From the NCBI RefSeq assembly GCF_000478605.2, contig NZ_ASHX02000001.1:2457895-2521894 (forward strand): 64,000 nt of DNA. The letters are read 5' to 3'. Every line of letters begins with the position of its first letter. The first letter of the stretch is position 1. Of the stretch, positions 37,209-46,687 are shown in pieces. Both the position numbers and the translations under genes were made by a program. The DNA is from Streptomyces thermolilacinus SPC6. GTDB lineage: Bacteria > Actinomycetota > Actinomycetes > Streptomycetales > Streptomycetaceae. The notes below the pieces were generated by a model that did not search any database, was not told where the DNA came from, and saw only the letters and a list, made by a program, of their open reading frames with translations.

Positions 37209-38036
37209 TCAGGCCTCCGTTCCGGTGCTCTCAGCCGGAGCAGCGGCAGCGGCCTCGGCCTTGGGGGCCTCGGCAGCGGCGTTCTGCTGCGGCTTGCGGC
37301 CGCGGCCGCCACGCTCGCCACCACGGCCACCGCGGGCCGGGCGGTCGGCGCCGCCACGGGCCGGGCGGTTGCCGGCGCGGGCAGCGGCGTTCTCGGCGCG
37401 AACCTCGGCGATGTTCTTGACGTCGCCCTTGTAGATCCAGACCTTCACGCCGATGCGGCCGAAGGTGGTCTTGGCCTCGAAGAAGCCGTACTCGACGTTC
37501 GCGCGGAGCGTGTGCAGCGGCACACGGCCCTCGCGGTAGAACTCCGAGCGGGACATCTCGGCGCCGCCGAGACGGCCACCACACTGGATCTTGATGCCCT
37601 TGGCACCCGCCTTCATGGCCGACTGCATGCTCTTGCGCATGGCGCGGCGGAAGGAGACGCGGGAGGACAGCTGCTCGGCAACGGCCTGGGCCACGAGCTG
37701 AGCGTCGACCTCGGGGTTCTTGACCTCGAGGATGTTCAGCTGGACCTGCTTGCCCGTGAGCTTCTCGAGGTCGCCGCGGATGCGGTCGGCCTCGGCGCCA
37801 CGGCGGCCGATGACGATGCCCGGACGCGCGGTGTGGATGTCCACGCGGACACGGTCACGGGTGCGCTCGATCTCGACCTTGGAGATGCCGGCGCGCTCCA
37901 TGCCGGACGTCATCATCCGACGGATGGCGACGTCTTCCTTGACGTAGTCCTTGTACAGCTTGTCGGCGTACCAGCGCGACTTGAAGTCGGTGGTGATGCC
38001 GAGCCGGAACCCGTGCGGGTTTACCTTCTGGCCCAT
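37209..38036 (-). CDS. rpsC: 30S ribosomal protein S3
   Basis: 275 residues: [25 protein letters not shown], the KH domain with [23 protein letters not shown], and [16 protein letters not shown] C-terminal region. A C-terminal low-complexity extension (residues about 215-275: Arg/Gly-rich, then Ala/Glu-rich) is typical of high-G+C actinobacteria. The start overlaps the rplV stop by one base (TAATG). Confidence 0.98.
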   Translation of the reverse strand: MGQKVNPHGFRLGITTDFKSRWYADKLYKDYVKEDVAIRRMMTSGMERAGISKVEIERTRDRVRVDIHTARPGIVIGRRGAEADRIRGDLEKLTGKQVQLNILEVKNPEVDAQLVAQAVAEQLSSRVSFRRAMRKSMQSAMKAGAKGIKIQCGGRLGGAEMSRSEFYREGRVPLHTLRANVEYGFFEAKTTFGRIGVKVWIYKGDVKNIAEVRAENAAARAGNRPARGGADRPARGGRGGERGGRGRKPQQNAAAEAPKAEAAAAAPAESTGTEA

Positions 38037-38383
38037 TACCGGGTTCCTTCCTTGCTGCTGACGACCACGGTGATGTGGCTGGTCCGCTTACGGATCCGGT
38101 AGGCGCGGCCCTGGGCGCGCGGACGGAACCGCTTCAGGGTCGGGCCCTCGTCCACGTACGCCTCGCTGATGAACAGCGAAGAGGCGTCCGTGTGGTCGTA
38201 GTTGTGCGCGGCGTTCGCGATGGCGCTGTCCAGCACCTTCTTGACCGGCACGCTCGCGGCCTGCGGGGCGAAACGCAGGACCGCCTGAGCCTCCGTGGCG
38301 TCCATGCCACGGATGAGGTCCACCACGCGGCGGGCCTTCATGGGCGTGACGCGGATGTACCGCGCCTGGGCCCTGGCTTCCAT
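38036..38383 (-). CDS. rplV: 50S ribosomal protein L22
   Basis: 115 residues from ATG 38383 ([26 protein letters not shown]), the family start; an in-frame ATG at 38416 would add eleven non-conserved residues. The beta-hairpin that lines the exit tunnel ([23 protein letters not shown]) is wild-type in appearance. Confidence 0.97.
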   Translation of the reverse strand: MEARAQARYIRVTPMKARRVVDLIRGMDATEAQAVLRFAPQAASVPVKKVLDSAIANAAHNYDHTDASSLFISEAYVDEGPTLKRFRPRAQGRAYRIRKRTSHITVVVSSKEGTR

Positions 38384-38434
38384 GGTTGTCCCTTCAGTGT
38401 CTGACACGTTCGTCATGGTCTTTCACCCCGCTGG

Positions 38435-38716
38435 TTAGCGGCGCTTCGACTTCCGGTCTTCCTTGACGTGACCCCGGAAGGTGCGCGTCGGCGAGAACTC
38501 GCCGAGCTTGTGGCCGACCATCGACTCGGTGACGAACACCGGAATGTGGGTCTTGCCGTTGTGCACCGCGATCGTGTGGCCGAGCATGGCCGGGACGATC
38601 ATCGAGCGACGGGACCAGGTCTTGATGACGTTCTTGGTGCCGGCTTCGTTCTGGGCGTCCACCTTCTTGATCAGGTGGTCGTCGACGAAGGGCCCCTTCT
38701 TGAGACTGCGCGGCAT
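38435..38716 (-). CDS. rpsS: 30S ribosomal protein S19
   Basis: 93 residues: [68 protein letters not shown]. Head protein next to S13. 12 nt after rplB. Confidence 0.98.
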   Translation of the reverse strand: MPRSLKKGPFVDDHLIKKVDAQNEAGTKNVIKTWSRRSMIVPAMLGHTIAVHNGKTHIPVFVTESMVGHKLGEFSPTRTFRGHVKEDRKSKRR

Positions 38717-38728
38717 CTAAACCCGCTC

Positions 38729-39565
38729 CTAGCGCTTCTTGTTCGTCTTGCGGCGGCGGACGATGTACTTGTTGCTCGCCTTCTTGGGAGAACGAGTACG
38801 ACCCTCCTTCTGACCCCACGGGGAGACCGGGTGGCGACCACCGGAGGTCTTGCCCTCACCACCACCGTGCGGGTGGTCAACCGGGTTCATCGCCACACCG
38901 CGGACGGTCGGGCGAACGCCCAGCCAGCGCTTACGGCCGGCCTTGCCCCAGTTGATGTTCGACTGCTCGGCGTTGCCGACCTCGCCGATCGTGGCGCGGC
39001 AGCGGACGTCGACCAGGCGGATCTCACCGGACGGCATGCGGAGGTGGGCCATCGAGCCCTCCTTCGCGAGCAGCTGCACGGAGGCGCCGGCGGAGCGGGC
39101 GAACTTGGCACCGCCACCGGGACGGAGCTCGATCGCGTGGATCGTGGTACCGACCGGGATGTTGCGCAGGGCCAGGTTGTTGCCGGGCTTGATGTCGGCG
39201 CCGGGACCGTTCTCGATCCTGTCGCCCTGGTTCAGGCCACGCGGGGCGATGATGTAGCGCTTCTCGCCGTCCGCGTAGTGCAGGAGCGCGATGCGCGCGG
39301 TGCGGTTGGGGTCGTACTCGATGTGAGCGACCTTCGCCGGCACGCCGTCCTTGTCGTGACGACGGAAGTCGATCACTCGGTAGGCGCGCTTGTGGCCACC
39401 GCCCTGGTGGCGGACGGTCACACGACCGGTGTTGTTACGGCCGCCCTTGCTGTGCAGGGGGCGGACCAGCGACTTCTCCGGCGTGGACCGCGTGATCTCG
39501 ACAAAGTCGGCGACGCTGGAGCCACGACGGCCCGGAGTCGTCGGCTTGTACTTGCGGATACCCAT
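38729..39565 (-). CDS. rplB: 50S ribosomal protein L2
   Basis: 278 residues. Core: [41 protein letters not shown]. The C-terminal [25 protein letters not shown] contains the conserved His close to the peptidyl-transferase centre. 41 nt after rplW. Confidence 0.98.
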   Translation of the reverse strand: MGIRKYKPTTPGRRGSSVADFVEITRSTPEKSLVRPLHSKGGRNNTGRVTVRHQGGGHKRAYRVIDFRRHDKDGVPAKVAHIEYDPNRTARIALLHYADGEKRYIIAPRGLNQGDRIENGPGADIKPGNNLALRNIPVGTTIHAIELRPGGGAKFARSAGASVQLLAKEGSMAHLRMPSGEIRLVDVRCRATIGEVGNAEQSNINWGKAGRKRWLGVRPTVRGVAMNPVDHPHGGGEGKTSGGRHPVSPWGQKEGRTRSPKKASNKYIVRRRKTNKKR

Positions 39566-39606
39566 TTCTCAGTCCTCGTCCGATATTCGGACGATCCAGA
39601 CCGCCC

Positions 39607-39930
39607 TTAGGCGGTCGGACCGCCGAAGATGTCGATACGGTTGCCCTCGGCAAGGGTCACGATGGCGCGCTTCGTGTTGGCGCGCTTGCCGTAACCGGTG
39701 CGGGTGCGCTTGCGCTTGCCCTGCCGGTTGATCGTGTTGACCCCGGTGACCTTGACCGAGAAGACCGCCTCGACGGCCTGCTTGATCTGGGTCTTGTTGG
39801 CGCGCGGGTCGACGACGAACGTGTACTTGTTCTCGTCCAGCAGCGCGTAGCTCTTCTCGGAGACAACCGGCTTGACGAGAATGTCGCGCGGGTCCGTGAA
39901 GGTCTTGCTGGTGACGACGGCCTCAGTCAT
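39607..39930 (-). CDS. rplW: 50S ribosomal protein L23
   Basis: 107 residues: [47 protein letters not shown]. Exit-tunnel protein that docks trigger factor and SRP. The start overlaps the rplD stop by one base (TGATG). Confidence 0.98.
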   Translation of the reverse strand: MTEAVVTSKTFTDPRDILVKPVVSEKSYALLDENKYTFVVDPRANKTQIKQAVEAVFSVKVTGVNTINRQGKRKRTRTGYGKRANTKRAIVTLAEGNRIDIFGGPTA

Positions 39931-40580
39931 CAGGCGTCGCTCCCTTCGGTCTCAACGGCCTTGGGGCCAGACACGAAGGACTCGAAGGCGGCCTTGGTGA
40001 AGACCACGTCGTCGGAGACGAGCACGTCATACGTGTTCAGCTGGCCCGGCTCCAGGATGTGCACCTGGGGCAGGTTGCGGGCGGAGAGCCACGCGGCCTC
40101 GTCGGAGCGCTCGACGACCAGGAGCAGGTTCTTGCGCTCCGAGATCTTGCCGAACAGCGTCTTGGCGGCCTTGGTGGAGATCTCACCCTCGACCACGCCG
40201 GTGACGACGTGGATACGGGAGTGGCGGGCCCGGTCGGAGAGGGCACCGCGCAGGGCGGCGGCCTTCATCTTCTTGGGGGTCCGCTGGGAGTAGTCACGCG
40301 GCACGGGGCCGTGGACGACGCCACCACCGGCGAACTGCGGGGCGCGGGTCGAGCCCTGACGGGCGCGGCCGGTGCCCTTCTGGCGGTACGGCTTCTTGCC
40401 ACCGCCGCGGACTTCGCCACGGGTCTTGGTCTTGTGCGTGCCCTGTCGGGCAGCGGCCAGCTGGGCGACGACGACCTGGTGGATCAGCGGAACGCTGGTC
40501 TTCGCGTCGAAGATCTCCGAGGGGAGCTCGACGGTCCCGGCCTTGTCGCCTGCCGGCGAAAGGATGTCAATGGTGCTCAT
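39930..40580 (-). CDS. rplD: 50S ribosomal protein L4
   Basis: 216 residues from ATG 40580 ([20 protein letters not shown]). The tunnel loop [33 protein letters not shown] looks wild-type for macrolide contacts. In E. coli L4 represses the S10 operon; no equivalent site is proved here. 7 nt after rplC. Confidence 0.98.
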   Translation of the reverse strand: MSTIDILSPAGDKAGTVELPSEIFDAKTSVPLIHQVVVAQLAAARQGTHKTKTRGEVRGGGKKPYRQKGTGRARQGSTRAPQFAGGGVVHGPVPRDYSQRTPKKMKAAALRGALSDRARHSRIHVVTGVVEGEISTKAAKTLFGKISERKNLLLVVERSDEAAWLSARNLPQVHILEPGQLNTYDVLVSDDVVFTKAAFESFVSGPKAVETEGSDA

Positions 40581-40587
40581 CGTTACC

Positions 40588-41232
40588 TCAGGCCCCCTTG
40601 GCCGCGGTACGGACCAGGACGAGGCCGCCGTTCGGACCAGGAACCGCGCCCTTGATGAGCAGCAGGCCCTTCTCCGCGTCAACGGCGTGGACGGTCAGGT
40701 TCTGGGTGGTGACCCGCTCGTTGCCCATGCGGCCCGCCATGCGGAGGCCCTTGAACACGCGGCCCGGGGTGGCGCAGCCACCGATGGAACCGGGCGAGCG
40801 GTGCTTGCGCTGGGTGCCGTGTCCGGCGCCCAGGCCACGGAAGTTGTGGCGCTTCATGACACCGGCGAAGCCCTTGCCCTTGCTCTTGCCGGTGACGTCG
40901 ACCTTGACGCCCGCCTCGAAGACCGCAGCGGTGATCTCCTGGCCGAGCGTGTACTCGGAGGCGTCAGCGGTGCGGATCTCCACCAGGTGGCGGCGCGGGG
41001 TGACGTCGGCCTTGGCGAAGTGACCCTTGAGGGGCTTGTTCACCTTGCGCGGGTCGATCTCGCCGAAGGCGATCTGGACCGACTCGTAGCCGTCGATGTC
41101 GTTGGTGCGGACCTGGGTGACGACGCAGGGACCGGCCTTGACGACGGTCACCGGGACAACCCGGTTGTTCTCGTCCCAGACCTGGGTCATGCCGAGCTTC
41201 TCGCCCAGGACGCCCTTAATGTTCTTAGCCAT
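40588..41232 (-). CDS. rplC: 50S ribosomal protein L3
   Basis: 214 residues from ATG 41232 ([31 protein letters not shown]). The extended loop near the peptidyl-transferase centre is [42 protein letters not shown]. 13 nt after rpsJ. Confidence 0.98.
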   Translation of the reverse strand: MAKNIKGVLGEKLGMTQVWDENNRVVPVTVVKAGPCVVTQVRTNDIDGYESVQIAFGEIDPRKVNKPLKGHFAKADVTPRRHLVEIRTADASEYTLGQEITAAVFEAGVKVDVTGKSKGKGFAGVMKRHNFRGLGAGHGTQRKHRSPGSIGGCATPGRVFKGLRMAGRMGNERVTTQNLTVHAVDAEKGLLLIKGAVPGPNGGLVLVRTAAKGA

Positions 41233-41245
41233 CTCGCGCGTCACC

Positions 41246-41554
41246 TCAGAGCTTGATCTCGATGTCGACGCCGGCCGGCAGGTCGAGACGCATGAGCGAG
41301 TCAACCGTCTTCGGCGTGGGGTCGAGGATGTCGATGAGGCGCTTGTGCGTGCGCATCTCGAAGTGCTCGCGCGAGTCCTTGTACTTGTGCGGCGACTTGA
41401 TGACGCAGTACACGTTCTTCTCAGTGGGCAGCGGCACCGGGCCCGCGACCGACGCACCAGTGCGGGTCACCGTCTCGACGATCTTCTTCGCCGAGGAGTC
41501 GATGACCTCGTGGTCGTAGGCCTTGAGCCGGATGCGGATCTTCTGTCCCGCCAT
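41246..41554 (-). CDS. rpsJ: 30S ribosomal protein S10
   Basis: 102 residues: [70 protein letters not shown]. First gene of the S10-spc supercluster and, as NusE, also a transcription-elongation partner of NusB. Its mRNA leader is about 350 nt long and contains a hairpin motif shared with the rpsL leader. Confidence 0.98.
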   Translation of the reverse strand: MAGQKIRIRLKAYDHEVIDSSAKKIVETVTRTGASVAGPVPLPTEKNVYCVIKSPHKYKDSREHFEMRTHKRLIDILDPTPKTVDSLMRLDLPAGVDIEIKL

Positions 41555-41613
41555 GGCTACTCAGTAGTCCTGTCTCTCGTAACGCTCTGGAACCTGGTGA
41601 GCTTCTGTCTTCT

Positions 41614-41638
41614 CCGACCCACGCGGTCGGGCGTGTCG
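41614..41638 (-). other. leader hairpin motif shared by rpsJ and rpsL mRNAs (rpsJ copy)
   Basis: 25-nt element with core CCGACCGCGTGGGTCGG on the minus strand: a CCGACC/GGTCGG stem with a 5-nt loop, preceded by CGACACGCC. It starts 60 nt upstream of rpsJ. The copy in the rpsL leader (60083-60107) differs by one base and lies 51 nt upstream of rpsL. Confidence 0.75.
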
Positions 41639-41911
41639 CGCTCCCTCTACGTAGATCTCCCGAAGGATTTCCCAACCAAGGGGGTGCGGGCCTGGGACCG
41701 CGGTCCGGGGGAAGACACCCACCGGGTGCCTGGTAGGCGCCCCGCTGACGCTTCCCGGAAGATTCCCGTACGTCCGCCCCTGATCAGAGGCGACGAGTAC
41801 TGTGGGACTCGCTTCCGGTCCTCCCGGCGGGAGGCGCGCAGCATCGGCACTCAACCGAGCAACCCGGACAGTCTGCCACACGGGGACCTGCGTACGCCAA
41901 TCGAGCCGAAG

Positions 41912-41939
41912 AGAATACCCCGCGAGCGGTATCGATCAA
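41912..41939 (-). promoter_or_regulatory. S10-spc operon promoter
   Basis: On the minus strand TTGATC (41934-41939) and TATTCT (41912-41917) are 16 nt apart. It implies a leader of about 350 nt. The region 41555-42327 holds no credible gene: it contains this promoter, the leader with hairpins (for example palindrome GGACCGCGGTCC at 41695-41706), and GC-rich repeats. Confidence 0.6.
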
Positions 41940-41998
41940 ACCGAGGCACGCGGGGTGGGAGCCGGGTCGCTGCGGGGCGGGGCGGGCCCCTGGGCGGC

Positions 41999-42104
41999 GG
42001 GGCGGTGCCTGTGCCGGGGGCTTTGGGGGAGGCGGGGCGGTGCCTTCGCCGGGGGCCTTGGGTGGTGATGGGGCGGTGCCTTCGCCGGATGGCGGGGCGG
42101 TGCC
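41999..42104 (+). repeat. degenerate GC-rich direct repeat array
   Basis: The 11-mer GGGGCGGTGCC recurs at 41999, 42034, 42070 and 42094, with similar flanks (CCGGGGGC). It lies upstream of the S10 promoter, in non-coding sequence. Confidence 0.7.
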
Positions 42105-42327
42105 CCGGGCGGCAGCGGTGCGGATCCTGCCCCCCGCTGGGCCGGGGCGCCGACCGGGCGCCTCGGGCGGCGGGGCGGGGCCTGCGCCCGGGTGGGAGGC
42201 GGTTGCCCCCGGCGGTGGTGAGCACCGAGCCCACGCGGAGGCCGGCGGGAGGCGCTCCATCCCTGGGCGGGTGCTGGGTGTCCCAGGCGTCGGAACCCTC
42301 CGGTGGCTGAGCGGCGTCGCCCGGGGC

Positions 42328-42657
42328 GTGATCGACTTCCTGAAGCGTGAGGTGCTGAGCCTGCGGGGCGCGTCACTCCTGACGGTCCACGCGGCGACCG
42401 CGTACGTGGCCTACTGGGCCCTGGCGGTCCCCCCGGACGGCCCCTGGGACGAGGACAACCTGACGGGCATCGAGATGGGCTGCGCCCTGATGATCCTGTC
42501 CGCCGCCCTGACCTTGGCGTTGTCCGTTGCTCCTGTACGCCACAGACGCCTGCACCCCTGGTGGCTGGCGCCCCCGCCCCTGTACCTGACCCTGGGCGCC
42601 GGCCGCTGGGCGTACATCGCCCACGCGTATCCGGTGGCGGTGGGCCGGGGCGGTTGA
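42328..42657 (+). CDS. small membrane protein, three helices
   Basis: 109 residues from GTG 42328; GTG 42271 is an in-frame alternative and no ribosome-binding site decides between them. After IDFLKREVLSLRG come three apolar segments (LLTVHAATAYVAYWALAV, GCALMILSAALTLALSVA, LAPPPLYLTLGAGRWAYIA). Third codon positions are almost all G or C, supporting real coding. Function not recognised. Divergent from the S10 operon. Confidence 0.55.
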   Translation: MIDFLKREVLSLRGASLLTVHAATAYVAYWALAVPPDGPWDEDNLTGIEMGCALMILSAALTLALSVAPVRHRRLHPWWLAPPPLYLTLGAGRWAYIAHAYPVAVGRGG

Positions 42658-42921
42658 ACTTCGTGGTGAGGCGCAGGTCGGCCTGGCGCCGACCGAGCAC
42701 CGACTGCCCGGCCCGCCGCCGTAGGCCGCCCCGGACGAACCGCGTCAACGGTGGCGGCACCCGTGCCCGTACCAGGCCCCATCAGCAGGCCGGAATCCCG
42801 AGCTGTGGAACATCACGACTGTGCACTCTGGCGGGCACGGGTGGCCATCGAGTGAGCCCATTCCAACTCGGGGCAACCGCTGATCGACGCCGCGTCATAG
42901 GCGTCTGATAGATCCCTGGCT

Positions 42922-43293
42922 ATGACGTTCTTGGCGGTGGTCGAAGGTGATGAGGGCGGATGGCACGCCGATCGGGATGCGCTGACCGAGGCGATCCGCG
43001 CTCGGTGGGCTGAGGTCGAGACGGATTCGTCGCACCGCAGTGAAGTACGCAGTCTCATCTGGAGCTTCGAGACGGAGAACGGCCCAGGCGAGGCGTATCT
43101 GCACGAGGACGGTACCTGCCTGTACATGGATGTTTGGGAGGAGGACGCGATGTGGTTGGTGCTCGCCTTCCGTGCGCTGACCCCGGCCCACCTTGACCTG
43201 GTGTTCTGCGATCAGGGCTACACCTTCGACGTGCGGGTGCCGACCGGAACCACAGAGGTCGAGCTGATGACCCTGGTGAATGCTGCGGGGTGA
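42922..43293 (+). CDS. hypothetical acidic protein
   Basis: 123 residues: MTFLAVVEGDEGGWHADRDALTEAIRARW, then EVRSLIWSFETENGPGEAYLHEDGTCLYMDVWEEDAMWLVLAF. It looks like a compact alpha/beta protein with many Trp and acidic residues, like the small immunity- or scaffold-type proteins near polymorphic toxins, but no family is recognised. Base composition is somewhat less GC-rich than the core genes. Confidence 0.65.
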   Translation: MTFLAVVEGDEGGWHADRDALTEAIRARWAEVETDSSHRSEVRSLIWSFETENGPGEAYLHEDGTCLYMDVWEEDAMWLVLAFRALTPAHLDLVFCDQGYTFDVRVPTGTTEVELMTLVNAAG

Positions 43294-43467
43294 GCTCAGC
43301 CCGAAGTGGCTAGGTGGAGCACCTGGACAGCCTTCACGTTGTCGGCGATACGGGTGGGGCCGCACCGGACGTTCGTCAGCAGACGCAGGGGGCCAGCTCA
43401 CGCCCTAGCCACCGCCGCCGGGCAGCAGACGGGATGCCGGATGGGTTGGATTCCGGTTGGCGGCAGA

Positions 43468-43992
43468 TCAGAAGCGCTGGATCTTTTCCCCGTCCGGGAT
43501 CTGGTAGCAGCCGGAGACCAGGAAGACACTGAGGTCCGCGGGGTTCTCTTTTGCGTTGTAGGTGATCTCGACGCTGACCTTCTTCTCGTCGTGGTCTGCC
43601 GTAAGGCTGAGGTTCTTGTCCCGGCTGCTGTCCGGTCCGTAACGGACGATCTTCCATCCGTTCTTGACCAGGTCCTCCTTGAGTCGTTCCATCACCCCTT
43701 GGAGATCCCCACCCGAAGCTGGAGTGAAAGTCCACGGATGGAAGACGCGGAAGTACTTGTCCCGATCCCTTTTTGAACAGTCCATCACTCCAGGCCGGAT
43801 GTCGGAGGCCTTGCCCTTGAGGCCGATCAAATCGTAGATCTCGCTGGACACCTTCTCTGCCCGATCGGCAGCGTTGTGCGACGTACTCGCCCCCGCGAAG
43901 GGCACCTCATCAGATCTGTCGTTCATGCCACACCCGGTAACAGTAATCAAAGCGATTGAACCGAGGAGCGCATAGACGCTCGACTTAATCAT
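43468..43992 (-). CDS. lipoprotein next to the ESX/hydrolase cassette (possible immunity protein)
   Basis: 174 residues from ATG 43992 (MIKSSVYALLGSIALITVTGC) with lipobox TVTGC; an upstream in-frame ATG (44037) would add 15 residues. The mature part has two cysteines (MDCSKRD, VSGCYQI) and the segment WKIVRYGPDSSRDKNLSLTADHDEKKVSVEITY. This pattern is common in small Streptomyces lipoproteins encoded after a DUF1023-type hydrolase. The gene is distinctly lower in GC than its surroundings, suggesting transfer. An immunity role is inferred only from position. Confidence 0.75.
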   Translation of the reverse strand: MIKSSVYALLGSIALITVTGCGMNDRSDEVPFAGASTSHNAADRAEKVSSEIYDLIGLKGKASDIRPGVMDCSKRDRDKYFRVFHPWTFTPASGGDLQGVMERLKEDLVKNGWKIVRYGPDSSRDKNLSLTADHDEKKVSVEITYNAKENPADLSVFLVSGCYQIPDGEKIQRF

Positions 43993-44050
43993 CAAGGCGG
44001 CAGACTCCTCACTTATTCGCCTCCTCGCCGCATTCACCCGAGGCAGGCAC

Positions 44051-45805
44051 TTATTCCTCTAGACGCACACTTCCATACCGACCTGCGACAATCCTCGTTT
44101 GGTTCCGCAGGCTTTCAGTCCCGTCGTCCCAATAGCCGCTGTGACCCTTCGTGTCCGTGGCCATCTGGTTAGCGCCGAACCGTTCATCGCTCGGCACCGT
44201 CCAGAGGCCATCCTGGTCGTGTCCTCCATGCCCGAAGCGGCCGAGGTCCGGGACCACGTCCCCGTGTGCCTCCTGGTTCCAGACGTGTCCCTTCGGCACG
44301 TCCAGCTCCTCTGCTTTGGGGACCGTCACTCCAGGGCTTCCCACAGTGATCACATCGTCCGTGTTCAGCGTGCCCTTGTCAGCCGCAGCGCCTACCAGGG
44401 TCGTCCCGTATGAGTGGCCGATCACTGTGCGATGTGTCGCCGGGTCTCCGCTCTGCGAGGCTTCCAAGCCATCGAGGAACTTCCTGAACGCCGGCGCTCC
44501 GTCATTCGCGTAGTGCCTGAACGGCGCGTCCGTCTTGATGTCCTGCGGAGCGTCGTAGCCGTACCAAGCGATGGTGGAGACCGAGTCACCGCGCGCTTCG
44601 GTTTGAGCCACCCGCCAGACGTTCTCCATCCGGTCGATGCCCTCGCCGATATTGCTCAGGTTCGACGTGGTGCCGGGGACGTAGACGGCTTGGTGGTGGG
44701 CTGTGTCGGGGTTGCCGGTGGCGATGATGGCTCGCCCGTTGCCTTCGGGGCTGAAGCCGAGGAGGTAGGCCTCGGGGAGGCCTCGTTCGCCGGTCTGGTC
44801 GAAGCGCTGCTGGATGCTCTCCATGCCCCTGAGCGAGTTCTGGAGGGCGAAGTAGCGCTCGCCGTGCTCTTGCTGCCAGGCCAGGTACTCGGGGGTGGGG
44901 ACTCTGGTGGGTGTCAGGCCCGTGGTGGTCCACGTCCAGCGGTCGGCGGGGGGTTTCGGGATGGCGTCCAGTTCGAGGCGGGTTCTGGCCAGGTGCTCGT
45001 TGAGGACGACGCGGTTGGCCTCGTCGCGGACCGGGGCGGGGAGGCCGTCCATGGCGCCCACCCGGGCGGGGTGGAGGGACAGCCACGCCGCCCGTTCCTC
45101 CTCGGTGAGGCTCTGCCACCAGTCCGCGTTGTCCCTCGGGGTGCCGTCCCCGGGCGGCTGGGGCAGGGAGGCCAGGTAGTTCCCGGCGGCGGCGCGGACG
45201 CCGGTCGTGTCCGCTTCGACGTCCTTCCAGTCGGCGTGCGACACGGTCAGGTCGTCGTCCGCCTTCAGGGCGCTCAGTTTCGGTGCCCACCTGGCGTCCG
45301 CCTCTGCGGCCTCGCCGAGCGCGTCGGCGATCCGGTTCGCGAGCTCCAGCGCCCTGCCGTAGCGCGGGTCCGGGTGCGCTGCCGCGGACTGGCGGTACAG
45401 CGCCGAAGCCAGCGGGGACGACGTACCGCCCGCGACGGCCACCGTGCCGCCCTCCGGGTACGTGACCGAGCCGTCCGCGCCGACCGCGCACCCGGCGGCG
45501 CGGGCGTCCTCCAGGGCGGCCATGAGTTTCCGCTTCGCCGCGCCCATGTCGTGGGCGAAGCCGTTGAGGGCGGCGCTCACCAGGGCGCACTCGGTCTGGG
45601 CGTAGTGGAAGTTCCGGGACAGGTGCCTGAGCTGGACGAGGGCGGCCGTCGCGGCCTCGCCTTCGAGCCGGTCGCGGAGAGCGGCCGCGACCTGCTGGTC
45701 GATCGTGTCCTTCGCCGTGCCGGCGATGTCCCCGGTGGCCCGGTACGCGTCCGCGGCGTCCTCGTACTCGGCGGGTCTGAACGTCTTCAGCGTCGTGAGG
45801 TCCAT
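44051..45805 (-). CDS. ESX/WXG-type N-terminal region fused to an alpha/beta hydrolase (DUF1023-like)
   Basis: 584 residues. Residues 1 to about 215 are helical with no signal peptide, consistent with an ESX-type export or scaffold region. Residues about 355-570 are an alpha/beta hydrolase: AVYVPGTTSNLSNIGEGIDRM, nucleophile elbow TVIGHSYGTTL (Ser465), HGDVVPD as a likely acid region, and KGHSGYW as the likely catalytic His. Such proteins are proposed lipases/esterases exported with type VII-like systems. The 3' third of the gene is visibly lower in GC than the 5' part. It follows the small ESX-like gene and precedes the lipoprotein. Confidence 0.82.
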   Translation of the reverse strand: MDLTTLKTFRPAEYEDAADAYRATGDIAGTAKDTIDQQVAAALRDRLEGEAATAALVQLRHLSRNFHYAQTECALVSAALNGFAHDMGAAKRKLMAALEDARAAGCAVGADGSVTYPEGGTVAVAGGTSSPLASALYRQSAAAHPDPRYGRALELANRIADALGEAAEADARWAPKLSALKADDDLTVSHADWKDVEADTTGVRAAAGNYLASLPQPPGDGTPRDNADWWQSLTEEERAAWLSLHPARVGAMDGLPAPVRDEANRVVLNEHLARTRLELDAIPKPPADRWTWTTTGLTPTRVPTPEYLAWQQEHGERYFALQNSLRGMESIQQRFDQTGERGLPEAYLLGFSPEGNGRAIIATGNPDTAHHQAVYVPGTTSNLSNIGEGIDRMENVWRVAQTEARGDSVSTIAWYGYDAPQDIKTDAPFRHYANDGAPAFRKFLDGLEASQSGDPATHRTVIGHSYGTTLVGAAADKGTLNTDDVITVGSPGVTVPKAEELDVPKGHVWNQEAHGDVVPDLGRFGHGGHDQDGLWTVPSDERFGANQMATDTKGHSGYWDDGTESLRNQTRIVAGRYGSVRLEE

Positions 45806-45814
45806 GTCCGCCGG

Positions 45815-46264
45815 TCACCCGGCCTTCGCCCGGCCGCCGGGCGCGGCGGTGTCCGCGTACCTCACCTGGATCCGGCCGAGCTCGTCGCGCAGCGCCGCGT
45901 CGGTCATCGACAGGTCGCGCCCCGCCTGTTCCAGGAGGGCGCCCAGTTCGCCGCAGCGGCTTCGTACGTCTCCGAGGTACCTCGTCCAGGAGGCGTGCAG
46001 CTCCTGCTGCGCGACGCCCGACCGGCACCCTTGCAGGGGCGTGAGGCCCGTCTGCCCGCTCTCCAGGCGGACCATGGCCCTGGTGATGTCGGTCCTGAGC
46101 CGCTTGACCGCCTGGCCGGCGCCGCTCCACGCCCTCTTCTGCGACCTGAGCCGCTCGGAGCCCGTCCCGGCGTGTGTGTCGGGCGGGCGCGGGGCTGGGG
46201 GTGTCGCCGCGGTGCGGTGTTCGGTGGCCGCGGATTTGAGTCGTTCCCATTCGTCCCATGCCAT
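45815..46264 (-). CDS. small helical ESX-like protein
   Basis: 149 residues: MAWDEWERLKSAATEHRT, a short Pro-rich linker, then long helices (WSGAGQAVKRLRTDITRAMVRL, LHASWTRYLGDVRSRCGELGALLEQAGRDLSMTDAALRDELGRI). Size and helical hairpin suit a WXG100/ESX-family partner. It lies 9 nt before the hydrolase gene, so the pair is probably co-translated and their products may bind each other. Confidence 0.65.
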   Translation of the reverse strand: MAWDEWERLKSAATEHRTAATPPAPRPPDTHAGTGSERLRSQKRAWSGAGQAVKRLRTDITRAMVRLESGQTGLTPLQGCRSGVAQQELHASWTRYLGDVRSRCGELGALLEQAGRDLSMTDAALRDELGRIQVRYADTAAPGGRAKAG

Positions 46265-46415
46265 CGTTCGTCCCCCTGGCCGCGCCGGTGGTGTGTGGCG
46301 GTTGGTGTCGGCTGGTCACGTTATGGGGGCTTGCGAGGGGCGGTGGGAGCGGTCGTGGGGGCGGAGTGGGGTCTACCTGGGGGTGTGGCGGGCGGGATGC
46401 GGTGGAGGTACACCC

Positions 46416-46561
46416 TCACGTGGGATGCCGGGGGTTGACGGCCGGGCGTTCCAGCGGGGGGGTGAGGCCGTTGAGGAGGGTGGTGAGGCCCAGCTCGAAG
46501 AGGGCGTCGAGGTCCAGGTCGTAGCCGGCCCCGGCTGGGCCGTTCTGGGTGTACGGGTCAT
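46416..46561 (-). pseudogene. C-terminal remnant of a TetR-family regulator
   Basis: The last 48 or so codons of a TetR-type protein are readable in one frame: YDLDLDALFELGLTTLLNGL, the usual end of the TetR_C drug-binding domain, then a stop at 46416. Upstream the frame has no TetR helices and no HTH, only a palindrome, so the rest of the gene is deleted. It stands divergent from the decayed FAD monooxygenase, the classical regulator-target layout. Confidence 0.6.
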
Positions 46562-46575
46562 CTGTACTAGTACAG
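46562..46575. promoter_or_regulatory. 14-bp perfect palindrome, candidate TetR operator
   Basis: CTGTACTAGTACAG abuts the tetR remnant and lies 113 nt before the FAD-monooxygenase pseudogene. TetR regulators bind such palindromes, but no intact cognate regulator is visible in the window. Confidence 0.5.
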
Positions 46576-46687
46576 AGGCTGCTGGGGTGTCGGGTCGCGG
46601 GGCTTTTCTGTGCTGGCGCAGATGGGCGTGAGGGTGGGTTTACGGCGTACGTTCAGCGCGCTCACCTCATACACCCAAGGGGTCTCC

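Noticed and set aside
44586..46319. 577-codon minus-strand frame overlapping the ESX/hydrolase genes
   Set aside because: Arg/Pro/Gly-rich out-of-frame reading of the real genes at 44051-46264.
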